The notes: generated from the sequence alone by a model not told the origin. A stretch of DNA of 64,000 nucleotides from Bacteroidales bacterium (GCA_017395245.1 JAFPVR010000101.1:1-64000), one strand, 5' to 3'; positions 51,920-60,713 are shown, counted from the stretch's first letter. Program-made: numbers and translations.

Positions 51920-51927
51920 CGAAGATA
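51920..51927 (-). promoter_or_regulatory. Possible variant -7 promoter element
   Basis: TATCTTCG on the minus strand, one base off TAnnTTTG and 24 nt before the ammonia-lyase start codon. The same TTCG variant occurs at 7473-7480. Confidence 0.35.
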
Positions 51928-52019
51928 CGATTTTTTCGGGTTGCGCGGACATGCGGAAATTCCCACTACTCCTCACGGGGTTGCATACGGGAGACGACAA
52001 TGTCTCTGCAATCAGCAGT

Positions 52020-52823
52020 CTAATCCGAAAGCATATTCTGGTTCTCATAATTCTCCAACACCTTCATTTGCTGAATGGCAATCATATTCAACTTTTCCAA
52101 ACGTTCGCTCTGGGGAAGGCCTTCGTTTATGAACACAGCGTTCAGATTTTCCAAGTTCGAAAGGCATATCAGTTGATTCATCGTGGCATAGTCGCGAATA
52201 TTCCCCTTCAAGTTGGGATTCGCCTCACGCCACTCCTTGGCGGTCATTCCGAACATCGCCACATTCAGCAGATCCGCCTCGTCGGCATACACGTATGACT
52301 TTTGCGCGGCGGTGAGTTTGTCAGGAATCAGACATCGCTGGATGGCACTGGTATGGATTCGGTAGTTGATCTTCGCCAACTCCCGTTTCACGCTCCATCC
52401 TAATAGTTTCTGTTCAGCCTCTTTCAGACGTTGGAATTCTTTGACAATGTAAATCTTAAATTCCGGACTTATCCACATGGCGAACTCAAAAGCGACATCT
52501 TTATGAGCGTATGTGCCCCCATATCGTCCAGCCTTTGCCTGAAGACCGACTGCGTTTGTTCGAGCGACGAACTCTTTCACACTGATTTTAAAACTGTTTA
52601 ATCCGGACTGGCTTTTAATTAGGGCGAATTCGCCATAATTAAAAAGAGGATTATAAACCCGCTCCCAAACGCCCAAATACTCAAGAGTATTGCGATTTCT
52701 TAACCAATCTGTAACGAAGAAGTCCCCGTCTTTTGCCTTTATCATATCCGTTAAGCAGAAATAATCTTCATTGTTGACTTTGACAACTGTCACTTCCGTG
52801 TCTTGTACTTTAATCTTTGCCAT
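52020..52823 (-). CDS. KilA-N domain protein
   Basis: 267 residues. Residues 1-105 form a KilA-N DNA-binding domain (EDYFCLTDMIKAKDG, FVTDWLRNRNTLEYLGVWE, AKAGRYGGTYAHKDVAFEFAMWIS), a domain found in phage and mobile-element regulators and antirepressors. The C-terminal half (KLTAAQKSYVYADEADLLNVAMFGMTAKEWR) is typical of bacterial KilA-N proteins. It probably binds DNA; targets are unknown. The start at 52823 is set by the promoter at 52851. It opens the defence-type island and is probably acquired DNA. Confidence 0.88.
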   Translation of the reverse strand: MAKIKVQDTEVTVVKVNNEDYFCLTDMIKAKDGDFFVTDWLRNRNTLEYLGVWERVYNPLFNYGEFALIKSQSGLNSFKISVKEFVARTNAVGLQAKAGRYGGTYAHKDVAFEFAMWISPEFKIYIVKEFQRLKEAEQKLLGWSVKRELAKINYRIHTSAIQRCLIPDKLTAAQKSYVYADEADLLNVAMFGMTAKEWREANPNLKGNIRDYATMNQLICLSNLENLNAVFINEGLPQSERLEKLNMIAIQQMKVLENYENQNMLSD

Positions 52824-52850
52824 ATATTTGAGTTTTAAATTTTCCGACAG

Positions 52851-52858
52851 CAAATATA
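52851..52858 (-). promoter_or_regulatory. -7 promoter element for the KilA-N gene
   Basis: TATATTTG on the minus strand with CTTGAC about 20 nt upstream, 28 nt before the start codon. Confidence 0.65.
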
Positions 52859-53018
52859 CAACGCGGAGATACCCTTTGTCAAGAGTTTTGAATTTTTTTT
52901 ATTTCTTTGGTTGTCAGCTTGATACAAAAATCCCATTAACTAATCGAGGCCGAATAGTTAATTTTTGGAATAGGTTTTCGCAGAAATCGGAGTCGGTCTT
53001 GCGGCAAAGGAGTTTTTC

Positions 53019-53119
53019 GTAAGACTTTAGACGTAAGATTTAGACTTTGTCAGAAACCCGATCCAAAGTCCTAAGTCTCAAGTCCTAAGTCTCAAGTCCT
53101 AAGTCTCAAGTCTTGAAAC
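53019..53119. repeat. Inverted heptad repeat, word AAGTCTC/AAGTCCT (locus 16)
   Basis: Left arm 53019-53049 with words like AAGACTTT and AGATTTAGAC; right arm 53066-53115 with seven 7-nt units alternating AAGTCCT and AAGTCTC. The arms are largely complementary and form a long hairpin. Confidence 0.85.
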
Positions 53120-53783
53120 TAATATGAATCTTCCAATATGTCAAAGAGCGTCTGAAATCCGCACGCGGGCGGATTCCAATTTCGGGCATTCAGCATACCG
53201 GACGGATTTCAGGCGGCAAGCATGACGAATACGCCAAAAACTTTGCAAATATACAAAAAAACGGAGGCTTTGTCAAGGGGTAAATGCATTTTTAACGATT
53301 TTTAAGAGCTTTCAGCCTCTGTTTTCCCCATTTTCCTTTCCTATTCCACTCATTATCCGTCAATTCGGAGCTTAAAGGCTGTAAGTAGCTGGTTGTCAAT
53401 CGTTAATGCAACACCATGCCAGCGGCGCAGCCGCGCAGTGTGGTGACAGGACGAGCGACGGGACACTGAAGTGAGGCCCACTCATACTGACTATCGCCAT
53501 GTCTCTCCTCAGCATCTCGGAGAGATGCGACATCTCAACAGTCCCACCATCGCCTCCACCGGCACAATGCTGTCCATCAGCCCGATGCGGGAGGAGGCGG
53601 CGATTTCGGCAAGCTGTGTGTCCTCCACTCTCTTGCGAATCACATTCTGATGTGGAGAATAATTAAACGCAGGGTGTTTCTGTTTTCAGAAAAAATGTAT
53701 TTTTACGGCGTGAAGGGTTCAGTCCCTTCCAAGGGAATTCAGTTCCCACCCCAAACCCAAAACAAATATTATACAAAAAAACG
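53120..53783. other. Spacer with gene remnants, no intact gene
   Basis: About 660 nt without a supported gene. Around 53138-53283 an open stretch ends GGKHDEYAKN..GGFVKG and a stop; it contains TGAAATCCG words in inverted arrangement but lacks a start codon. Around 53515-53690 on the minus strand an open stretch of about 58 codons reads RKRVEDTQLAEIAASSRIGLMD and also has no start codon. Both look like remnants of lost genes; neither can be named. Confidence 0.4.
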
Positions 53784-53906
53784 ATGAACAACGAAACAAG
53801 CAGCAATTTACCGAACGAAACTTTCACTTGGCTGAAGCCGGGTGCCTGGCGGAAACTATTTTTGCTTTTGACAATCCCGGATATTTGTCGTATACGCTGT
53901 AATTGA
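53784..53906 (+). pseudogene. Probable 5' fragment of a lost gene
   Basis: An ATG with a TATTTTTA promoter-like element at about 53709 and an A-rich leader starts MNNETSSNLPNETFTWLKPG. The frame closes after 40 residues, and its second half is the antisense of the truncated gene on the opposite strand. The good start region and abrupt loss of sense fit the 5' end of a gene cut by a deletion near 53845. Family unknown. Confidence 0.4.
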
Positions 53907-54021
53907 CAACATCTTTCATATACTCATCAAATTCCCGATTCGTAAAGTCCAAAAAACAACCACCTCCCATTCCGAACATTTCCTCCATTAATTGTTTTTG
54001 AGCAAAATTCAAATTCGCCAC
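53824..54021 (-). pseudogene. Truncated 5' part of a defence-type gene
   Basis: About 65 residues: VANLNFAQKQLMEEMFGMGGGC, then FLDFTNREFDEYMKDVVNYSVYDKYPGLSKAK, then an unrelated tail (IVSARHPASAK). The middle matches a short N-terminal module (consensus 'LDFSNRTFxxFFxD..IDIYDxKY..GSKAKRLRAF') that I recall from many Bacteroidetes proteins in defence islands (AbiJ-like N-terminal region). The module is cut right after KAK. A promoter element lies at 54035-54042; GTG 54021 is the likely start. Confidence 0.55.
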
Positions 54022-54034
54022 AATATTTTTTCTG

Positions 54035-54042
54035 CAAAAATA
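54035..54042 (-). promoter_or_regulatory. -7 promoter element for the truncated gene
   Basis: TATTTTTG on the minus strand, 13 nt upstream of the GTG at 54021. Confidence 0.5.
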
Positions 54043-54072
54043 TAAAAAATCCAAACTTCCATGAACCAAAAG

Positions 54073-54098
54073 AAAAAAGGGGCATCACACCCCTTTTT
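54073..54098 (-). terminator. Rho-independent terminator of the methylase gene
   Basis: AAAAAAGGGG..CCCCTTTTT hairpin overlapping the methylase stop codon, which lies in its loop region; it serves the methylase transcript. Confidence 0.7.
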
Positions 54099-57000
54099 CA
54101 ATCATTGCAATCTCCTCCTCCGTCAACCCATACAACTCATACACCAACCCGTCAATCTCACGTTCCAACGCTAAAGTGTCGGCATTAGGATTGTGCTTCT
54201 TCAATTGTATTATTTTCATTGCATTTGACGAAATAAACTCCTGAATCGCATCATCAGCTTTGAGAAATGGAAGTTGTTCTATTGTTGACTTATTTATTGC
54301 CAAATAGCCTCCTGCCAGATGTTTGTCTTTGAACTTGCAACGTAGATAATATGATGTGTATTTTGAATTCAGCAAGCCCGTTATGTAATATGGATTATAA
54401 TTATTGAAAGCAGTGATTGCATATGCACCAACACCAAGAGCGAGAGGCGTGTCAACGTATGTCGCTTCTATCACTTTTGTCATTCCTGCAATCACTATTT
54501 TTGGGGACATCCACATTCTTAACTTACTATTCGCAACATCACAATCTGTCCTAATGTACGCATTATGGTATTTCGTCTTCATATACCGAACATCATTGTT
54601 GTTGAACAGATATCTGTCAATATTTCCACTTACAGTAAAAGGAATAACATTCCCACTTTCTCCATCTATGACATATTCTTTTATAACTTGTGCCTCAAAT
54701 CCAGTAGCCCCAGAACACACCTCTATTCCACAATCTTTTATTGTTGAAGAAGCATTCAACTCTTTAATTGGTCTTGCTTTATTGAAAAGCAAATCTTCGT
54801 ATCTATCCAATGTGTATTTACAAAAATCTTTGTCAGATAATTTAGAACCACATAAGATTATAGGATAAACGCTGGCATTTTTAAACACTTTAAAAACCGA
54901 AACATCAACGCTTGAATATAGTCCATTCTGTTCCAAAAAGTCCTTTGTCTTTTTTGCATAATCTGCAATCAGAAACTTGTTAGGAATAATCCAAAAGAAA
55001 ACATTCTTGGTTAACATTACACCTCTCAATAAAAACAATACATATATGTCGTACGCTCCTGTCGCTTGTGGATAGTTTCTCTTGTATATAAACTTCTCAT
55101 ATTCAGTTCTTGCCATTTCAACGGCACTAATATACGGCGGATTCCCAATCACTATATCAAACCCACCCTTATCGAAGATGTCCTTGAACCAGGTATGCCA
55201 GAGGAAGAACTCCTGGTTGGCGGAGGGGTTGAGGGAGGAGAGACGGGCGACGGCTTCGGGACGGAGATCCTGATGACGGATGTAGCTCTTCACGCTGTCG
55301 TTGATCTCGCGACGCGCCTCCGCCTTCTTCACATGGTCGGTGAGGCTGAAGTATTCGCGCAACATCAGCTGGAGATTGCGCTTGGTGTCGGTGCTCACGA
55401 ACTCGATGCCTAATTGGTTAGCCCCCGCTTTCTGCCTTCCCTTCCCCAAACTGCTGTGCTGACCGTCGCTGCTCATCATCCGGCTCAAATCCACCCCTTC
55501 GAAGCTCTCTATCAGACTGTTGCCCTGCATGAACTTGTAGTCGAAGTTAGGCAGGGCCTGCGGCTCCTCGCTGTCAACCACAATGCTCAACCAGAATCGC
55601 AAGCGGGCAATGTCGATGGCACCCCGCTCGATATCGACCCCGTAGATGTTGTTTTCGATGATCTCGCGCTTGAGGGCGGCACGGGATTGGGTTGATGACG
55701 ATGGATCCATTGATGGAGACGCAAAATATTGCGTCTCTACAACAGGGGATAACGATATTGCCTCCCTACACCGCCACAATTCGTTTAACAATCCCATCGG
55801 GAACGCACCTGAACCAATGGCCGGGTCGCAGATCTTCACCTCGCGCAAGGCACGGTCGAGGGTGTCGCGGTAAGGTTCCAACTCGGATGGGAATTCGTGG
55901 GTTTCGACAAAGGTGCGGATTTTGGAGCCAACTGCGTCCTCGCAGTTGGTATTTCTCGCATCTGCGGGGACGCATGTGTTTCCTGTTTTTCCATCTGCTG
56001 GGAAGCAGATGGCTCCTAAATACGCAATCAACGATTCCTTGCACATATACCGCACAATCTCCTTCGGGGTGTAGAACGCGCCCTTGGCCTTGTTGTCCTC
56101 CAGAAGGCTCTCGAAGATCTTGCCCAACATTTCGGGATCAACACCAATCTCGGCATCGTCGGGGTCGTTTTCATCGACGGTGAAGTTGTAGGAGGCCAAG
56201 AAGGTGAAAAGGTCGTTGAATAATGAAGCCGGCAGCCTTATGTTCATCTTATCGACTTCGTCGCGTTCGAACAAACCGCCGTTGAGATACGGCAAATGCT
56301 CCCATTGTTTCAATAAATCCTTGTCCCAATGTTCGTTAGCAAACAGTTTCTCACGTTGTTCTGATTCGGTGTTGAAGATACCGAAAAAGAGCGGTTCCAG
56401 AACCTGTTCGAGGAAGTCAGCCTGATAAGGACTGGTGAGAAATAGGTCGCGCAAGAACGACGGATTGCCGTTGAGCCAGCCTTTTTTCTGCAGGAAGTGC
56501 AGAAACACAATGCGCCCCATCATCTTCTTGACGTAGTCGTGGAGAATCGTTGGAGATATTCCGTCGGTAGAGACGCAAAATTTTGCGTCTCTACAACAGG
56601 ATTGCATAAGATATGCCACAATCCGGTCGTAATGGATATGGTATTCGTCGAAAAACTCATCGCTGAGCGCATCCACCGAGAACGATTCCTTGAGGTCGGA
56701 CAGCTTTATGTGACCATTCAGCTTGGCCACCTTCTCCAATCGCTCAAGCGGTGTTTTGTATTGCCCGTTTTCGTCACCCATGATATAAGAGAAACGTTTG
56801 GCCGAGGTGCTGCCCTCCTTGAGGTCACAGATGTAGGACAAACGCCAGTGCCGACCGTCGTCGAAAACGGCAATGGCTCCGTCCACATCATATTTCAAAT
56901 AAGGACTGATCAATTTGCGTAGGCCCACACGCTTGCGGCGAACATCACCGCCTTCGGCCACGCGGGTGTAGAAGAAGCCGAGCAGACGATGGTCGGCATC

Positions 57001-57168
57001 ATCCATCTGACCGATGAAAAAACTTTGGTCGCCTTCAGCGTTGGTATCGAGCAATTCGGGATGAGAGGCCACATCGTGGCAACCGAAAAGACGATGCACG
57101 ATTTCGTGACTATAAGTGGAATAGTCGAACGGCGACTTGAAAATCTGACGGAGGGTTTCGATATTCAT
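54085..57168 (-). CDS. Eco57I-type N6-adenine DNA methyltransferase of a restriction-type system
   Basis: 1027 residues. N-terminal helical domain (1-340) ending GAFYTPKEIVRYM; methylase motif I as CDPAIGSGAFPMGLL at about 444-458; NPPY at about 676-679 (IGNPPYISAVEM); C-terminal target-recognition-like region from 750 with WMSPKIVIAGM and HLAGGYLAINKSTIEQLPF. It should methylate adenine in a specific site. Two 28-bp palindromes are inserted in frame, at about residues 190-200 (read CRDAKFCVST) and 474-484 (read VVETQYFAS), the second between methylase motifs. No nuclease motif is seen in this chain. Starts 8 nt after the helicase stop codon. Confidence 0.85.
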   Translation of the reverse strand: MNIETLRQIFKSPFDYSTYSHEIVHRLFGCHDVASHPELLDTNAEGDQSFFIGQMDDADHRLLGFFYTRVAEGGDVRRKRVGLRKLISPYLKYDVDGAIAVFDDGRHWRLSYICDLKEGSTSAKRFSYIMGDENGQYKTPLERLEKVAKLNGHIKLSDLKESFSVDALSDEFFDEYHIHYDRIVAYLMQSCCRDAKFCVSTDGISPTILHDYVKKMMGRIVFLHFLQKKGWLNGNPSFLRDLFLTSPYQADFLEQVLEPLFFGIFNTESEQREKLFANEHWDKDLLKQWEHLPYLNGGLFERDEVDKMNIRLPASLFNDLFTFLASYNFTVDENDPDDAEIGVDPEMLGKIFESLLEDNKAKGAFYTPKEIVRYMCKESLIAYLGAICFPADGKTGNTCVPADARNTNCEDAVGSKIRTFVETHEFPSELEPYRDTLDRALREVKICDPAIGSGAFPMGLLNELWRCREAISLSPVVETQYFASPSMDPSSSTQSRAALKREIIENNIYGVDIERGAIDIARLRFWLSIVVDSEEPQALPNFDYKFMQGNSLIESFEGVDLSRMMSSDGQHSSLGKGRQKAGANQLGIEFVSTDTKRNLQLMLREYFSLTDHVKKAEARREINDSVKSYIRHQDLRPEAVARLSSLNPSANQEFFLWHTWFKDIFDKGGFDIVIGNPPYISAVEMARTEYEKFIYKRNYPQATGAYDIYVLFLLRGVMLTKNVFFWIIPNKFLIADYAKKTKDFLEQNGLYSSVDVSVFKVFKNASVYPIILCGSKLSDKDFCKYTLDRYEDLLFNKARPIKELNASSTIKDCGIEVCSGATGFEAQVIKEYVIDGESGNVIPFTVSGNIDRYLFNNNDVRYMKTKYHNAYIRTDCDVANSKLRMWMSPKIVIAGMTKVIEATYVDTPLALGVGAYAITAFNNYNPYYITGLLNSKYTSYYLRCKFKDKHLAGGYLAINKSTIEQLPFLKADDAIQEFISSNAMKIIQLKKHNPNADTLALEREIDGLVYELYGLTEEEIAMIEKGV
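55715..55740. repeat. Intragenic palindrome in the methylase gene, copy 2
   Basis: GGAGACGCAA, AATA core, TTGCGTCTCTAC: a 26-bp near-palindrome of the 28-bp family. It is followed by AACAGG, as is copy 1. It is translated in a different reading frame from copy 1 and stays open. Confidence 0.85.
56567..56594. repeat. Intragenic palindrome in the methylase gene, copy 1
   Basis: Perfect 28-bp palindrome GTAGAGACGC, 8 nt, GCGTCTCTAC followed by AACAGG, identical to the intergenic copy at 27832-27859. It is translated as part of the methylase. Confidence 0.9.
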
Positions 57169-57176
57169 TGCTGGGT

Positions 57177-60100
57177 TTATTTGAAGGTTTCACTTAAAAT
57201 GATGTCGGCGGCGGTGTAGGCCATCTGCTTGGTTTCGGTCTGCGTCTGTGACTGGCTGTAGCGTCTGTCCAACTCCTCAAGCTGTTCCTGTATCTTGAGA
57301 AGCGGCACTGGCTCTTTCTTCTGCTTTCTCGAAATACGGTTGAGGGCATCGGCTAACTGGTTGTAGGCGCCGCGTTCCACCATCTGCTTCAGACGGTCGA
57401 GGATGCTGCGACCTTCTTCGTCGAGCAGAGGCCGCACCTCGCGCAGGAAAGCGGCGGCTTTTTTGGCGTCGTTGTCTTTGCTGCCGATTTTGAGCTTGTC
57501 TTCCTGATATTCGCGCTGCTGGTCGAGGGTGTATTGCCTCAATGCGGTCTGTACCTGCGCGTAATGGAGGTCTGCGCTGTCACCGAATGGCACTGCTTTT
57601 TCATCGGGTTCCGCATGGAATATGTCGGCGGCTTCGAGGAAAGAGAGCTCGCGGGTGGTGTCACCGACGAAGTAGAAGGCTTTTTTGAGGGGAGAGGACA
57701 GGTATGTGATGGTCTTAGGTAGCGTCTCTTCGAGACGCAGTTTGGTCGCGGCGTCTTCTGCCCCACACTGCGTTCCTTGTGTGGGGTTATTGAGATGGTG
57801 TCTCTTCGAGACACTGGCGGAAGTGCCCTTAAAGTCGATCATCTCCGAGACACTGGCGGAAGTGCCCTCGATGTCGAACATCTCCGATACACTGGCGGAA
57901 GAACTGTTGGGTCCTGATGTATTCAAAACGGTGGCTGTAGAATCGTTGGCGGGACAAAAGAATTTCGAGGCTCTGGCGCAGCGGCTTTTGGGTGGAAGCT
58001 GCTTGATGCGGCGATAGAGCTTGGGGTTTTTGTCGTGAAGGGCACGCACTTCGCGCAGTAGTTCCAGACTACGGTCGGTTTCATCACGCACGTCGGTGTT
58101 GAAGAGTTTGAACTCGTGTACCAGCTCGTCGTGCGAATAGATTTTGGTATCCTCGCCGAGGGCGGAATGGAAACTTTGCAGCTTGATGAGGGAGTTCTTC
58201 TTCAAACTGATGATGGCGTCGCCGGGATCGGAAGGGTAGAACATGTAGTTGTGGATGGCGGTGGCGGTGGAGCCGATACGGTTCACACGCCCGATGCGCT
58301 GCATCAACCGCGTGGCATTCCACGGACTGTCGTAATTGACGATAACATTGGCCCTGTGCAGGTTCACGCCTTCGGCCAGCACATCGGATGTAATCACGAT
58401 GTTGTAGTCGTTACGCCACTCTTCTTTGTACTTGGCATCGAAGTTAGCCTGAATCGTTTTCTGAAGTCGCTTGCGGTTTTTGGCGCACACGGCCAGAATG
58501 TCTTGACGATGCAAACGCTCTTTCAACTCTTTTTCCAGATAGTTGACGGTATCCACGCTTTCGCTGAATACCACTAATTTACCGCCCGGATTCTTCTCCT
58601 TGTCGAACAGTTCCCCTTGCAGCATGTTGATGAAAAGTTCCAGCTTGGGGTCGGATTTCACTTTGTCCCATCGTTGGCACAGCTTGTCCAGCACATCGGC
58701 ATCATACTCCAACATCGGCAGGAAATCGGGCTTGAAATCGGCCGCGTGGAAGAGTATCTCTTTCTGGTCGAACCCTTTGCCGATGGCCAGTTCTATGATT
58801 TCGTCCAACTCGACCCCGTCGGACTGCAACTTTTTCACATTCAACTCGGGGGCGATGATGACTTTGTCTTCCTGGAACATTTTTATCATCCCTTTTGTGG
58901 CTTCCAAAAGGGTGTGGAGCGAGCGACGAAAAGCATCGAAACTGCTTTCCAGCCGTTTGACCATGTGCGTCTGATAGATGGAAGCAAGCGAATCGGCCAT
59001 GTGTTTCGCCATTTTACCGGAAGGGACTTTATACGAAGGACAATATTCAATGGCACGATAACGGGCGTAATGCAGGCCGCTTCCGTTGAATATATCTGAA
59101 TTCACCTCCTTCAGATTGGCTGATGGCGTGTCCACCAGTTTTATGTAAGAGTCGATAAAGAGTTTCAGCAATTCGGGCGACATCTGATAAGTGCGGTCGG
59201 TGGGGTCAAGCAGCTGCGGGAAATGTATTTCATTGGCATAGCGGGGCTCGTGCTGGATATTGCTGCGGGTACGGCGCACCATCACCTTCTCCAATACCTT
59301 ATGGCGAAGATCCTGATTGATAGCGTCGATACGGTTGGTAAGGAAACCAGCACTCATTGTGCGACGCTGCGACATAAGGCTCTTGAATTCCTTGATCCAC
59401 GGGGCAAACGTGTCGGCAATATTGCTGACTCCGTCAATCGTGCAGCGTGCAACATCCTGAAACAGCAGCATTTGGTTCTTGATATCCTCGGGCGTGTTGT
59501 TGAGCGGCGTGGCCGAAAGCAGCAGCACCCGTTTGTCCCCTTTGACATTGCCCTTGTTCAACCGTGCTGACTTGCAGATGCGTTGCAGCAGGTCGTAGTT
59601 GCAGTTGCTGTCGCGTCGGAAATTATGCGCCTCATCGACAATAATGAGGTCGTAGTATTCCTTCTCATCGTAACCGTCACCCTCGATGACTTTTTCAAGA
59701 CTGCCGTTGGTGATAAAACGGCTGTATTTGTTCTTGATTTGGAAATCCTTGAAAGTATCCTCCCAGTTTTTTTGCACGGAGGGCGGAAATATGACGAGGA
59801 TGCGAGTGTTATCCCCATTGGCGGCGATAAACCGCTGGGCAATCATGGCTGCCACCACGGTTTTGCCCAAACCCACCACATCCGCAATGAAGCATCCGCC
59901 GTGCCGCATCATAATGTCGTATCCTTGCACCACAGCATCGCGCTGATAGGTGAGATCATCGTAATTGTCGGGAAGATGAGGAATGAAATCGTCTTCGACC
60001 TGGTTGCCGAAATGGTCGATAAGCATTCGCATATAGAGCTCGTAAGGCGTAGGTTGATGCTCGGGCGACGCAAGGTGAGTCCCATCCGTTATGTGAATCA

Positions 60101-60713
60101 CATCATCCACAGTCACTGGTATGGCATCGTTCCATAGATGTTGAAACTCTTCCTCGCAGTAATGCACATCGTCATAGTCCTTCATGGCCACATTCAATTC
60201 GTAACGTGGCGGTTCGGTAGTGCCAAGCCCTTGCGCACTAAGGTTGCTGCTGCCCATAATGACCCAGCCGTCGCTGTGCTCATTGTGTTCTTTAGGCAAG
60301 CAGAGGTAAAACTTCGCGTGAAGGTCTTTCGTGGGATGGATGCGCAACTGCAAACGTCCATCGGCAATATCGGTGCAAAACTGGCGGATGCCCTCATCCA
60401 CTTCGGAAGAGTATTCCGACTGATAGACATCGCGGAGAAAATCCTTACAAAATTGTTCGAAACTTGCATCCTTGTCGCCAAAGAAAAGTTTGCCAGCGGC
60501 TTGCGATTGGCGAAAAAGATTGTCGATGTTGATGCCGACGAGGATGAGGATTTCTTGTACGTGGTCCAGCTCGCGGCGCAGCTTGAAGTAGCCCGACGAG
60601 CGGAAATAGCCGACCACAGCGTGGAAAAGGTCGAAGTTGGCCATCGACCGGGCGATGCCGCTGAACTTGCCGATGAGCGGCGCATCGGTGTTGTTGAAGA
60701 ATTTGGTGCTCAT
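57177..60713 (-). CDS. PLD-nuclease / SNF2-family helicase of a restriction-type system
   Basis: 1178 residues. An N-terminal phospholipase D-like nuclease domain has the HKD signature at His132-Lys134 (LHAKFYL) and GSSNLS. The SNF2/superfamily 2 motor follows: GLGKTVVAAM (Walker A, about 280), VDEAHNF (about 357), LLSATPLNN, and the C-terminal lobe with FSESVDTVNYLE, ITSDVLAEGVNLHRA and MQRIGRVNRIGS. Residues about 918-998 are an in-frame low-complexity insert made of repeat pieces. With the methylase it looks like a split version of single-chain type ISP enzymes: nuclease-helicase here, methylase-specificity there. The start at 60713 (MSTKFF) is chosen because it begins the conserved part. 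Confidence 0.85.
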   Translation of the reverse strand: MSTKFFNNTDAPLIGKFSGIARSMANFDLFHAVVGYFRSSGYFKLRRELDHVQEILILVGINIDNLFRQSQAAGKLFFGDKDASFEQFCKDFLRDVYQSEYSSEVDEGIRQFCTDIADGRLQLRIHPTKDLHAKFYLCLPKEHNEHSDGWVIMGSSNLSAQGLGTTEPPRYELNVAMKDYDDVHYCEEEFQHLWNDAIPVTVDDVIHITDGTHLASPEHQPTPYELYMRMLIDHFGNQVEDDFIPHLPDNYDDLTYQRDAVVQGYDIMMRHGGCFIADVVGLGKTVVAAMIAQRFIAANGDNTRILVIFPPSVQKNWEDTFKDFQIKNKYSRFITNGSLEKVIEGDGYDEKEYYDLIIVDEAHNFRRDSNCNYDLLQRICKSARLNKGNVKGDKRVLLLSATPLNNTPEDIKNQMLLFQDVARCTIDGVSNIADTFAPWIKEFKSLMSQRRTMSAGFLTNRIDAINQDLRHKVLEKVMVRRTRSNIQHEPRYANEIHFPQLLDPTDRTYQMSPELLKLFIDSYIKLVDTPSANLKEVNSDIFNGSGLHYARYRAIEYCPSYKVPSGKMAKHMADSLASIYQTHMVKRLESSFDAFRRSLHTLLEATKGMIKMFQEDKVIIAPELNVKKLQSDGVELDEIIELAIGKGFDQKEILFHAADFKPDFLPMLEYDADVLDKLCQRWDKVKSDPKLELFINMLQGELFDKEKNPGGKLVVFSESVDTVNYLEKELKERLHRQDILAVCAKNRKRLQKTIQANFDAKYKEEWRNDYNIVITSDVLAEGVNLHRANVIVNYDSPWNATRLMQRIGRVNRIGSTATAIHNYMFYPSDPGDAIISLKKNSLIKLQSFHSALGEDTKIYSHDELVHEFKLFNTDVRDETDRSLELLREVRALHDKNPKLYRRIKQLPPKSRCARASKFFCPANDSTATVLNTSGPNSSSASVSEMFDIEGTSASVSEMIDFKGTSASVSKRHHLNNPTQGTQCGAEDAATKLRLEETLPKTITYLSSPLKKAFYFVGDTTRELSFLEAADIFHAEPDEKAVPFGDSADLHYAQVQTALRQYTLDQQREYQEDKLKIGSKDNDAKKAAAFLREVRPLLDEEGRSILDRLKQMVERGAYNQLADALNRISRKQKKEPVPLLKIQEQLEELDRRYSQSQTQTETKQMAYTAADIILSETFK
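57722..57902. repeat. Mosaic repeat insert inside the helicase gene
   Basis: Contains palindromes GCGTCTC-TTC-GAGACGC (57722-57738) and GTGTCTC..GAGACAC (57799-57815), a fragment of element A in the sense direction (57760-57786), and 2.5 copies of a 39-bp tandem repeat (57808-57902) that encodes the 13-residue unit GTSASVSEM+4. All keep the frame open. Confidence 0.8.

Noticed and set aside
53138-53283. Small gene reading ..GGKHDEYAKN..
   Set aside because: The frame has no usable start codon and overlaps TGAAATCCG inverted repeats; kept only as a possible remnant.
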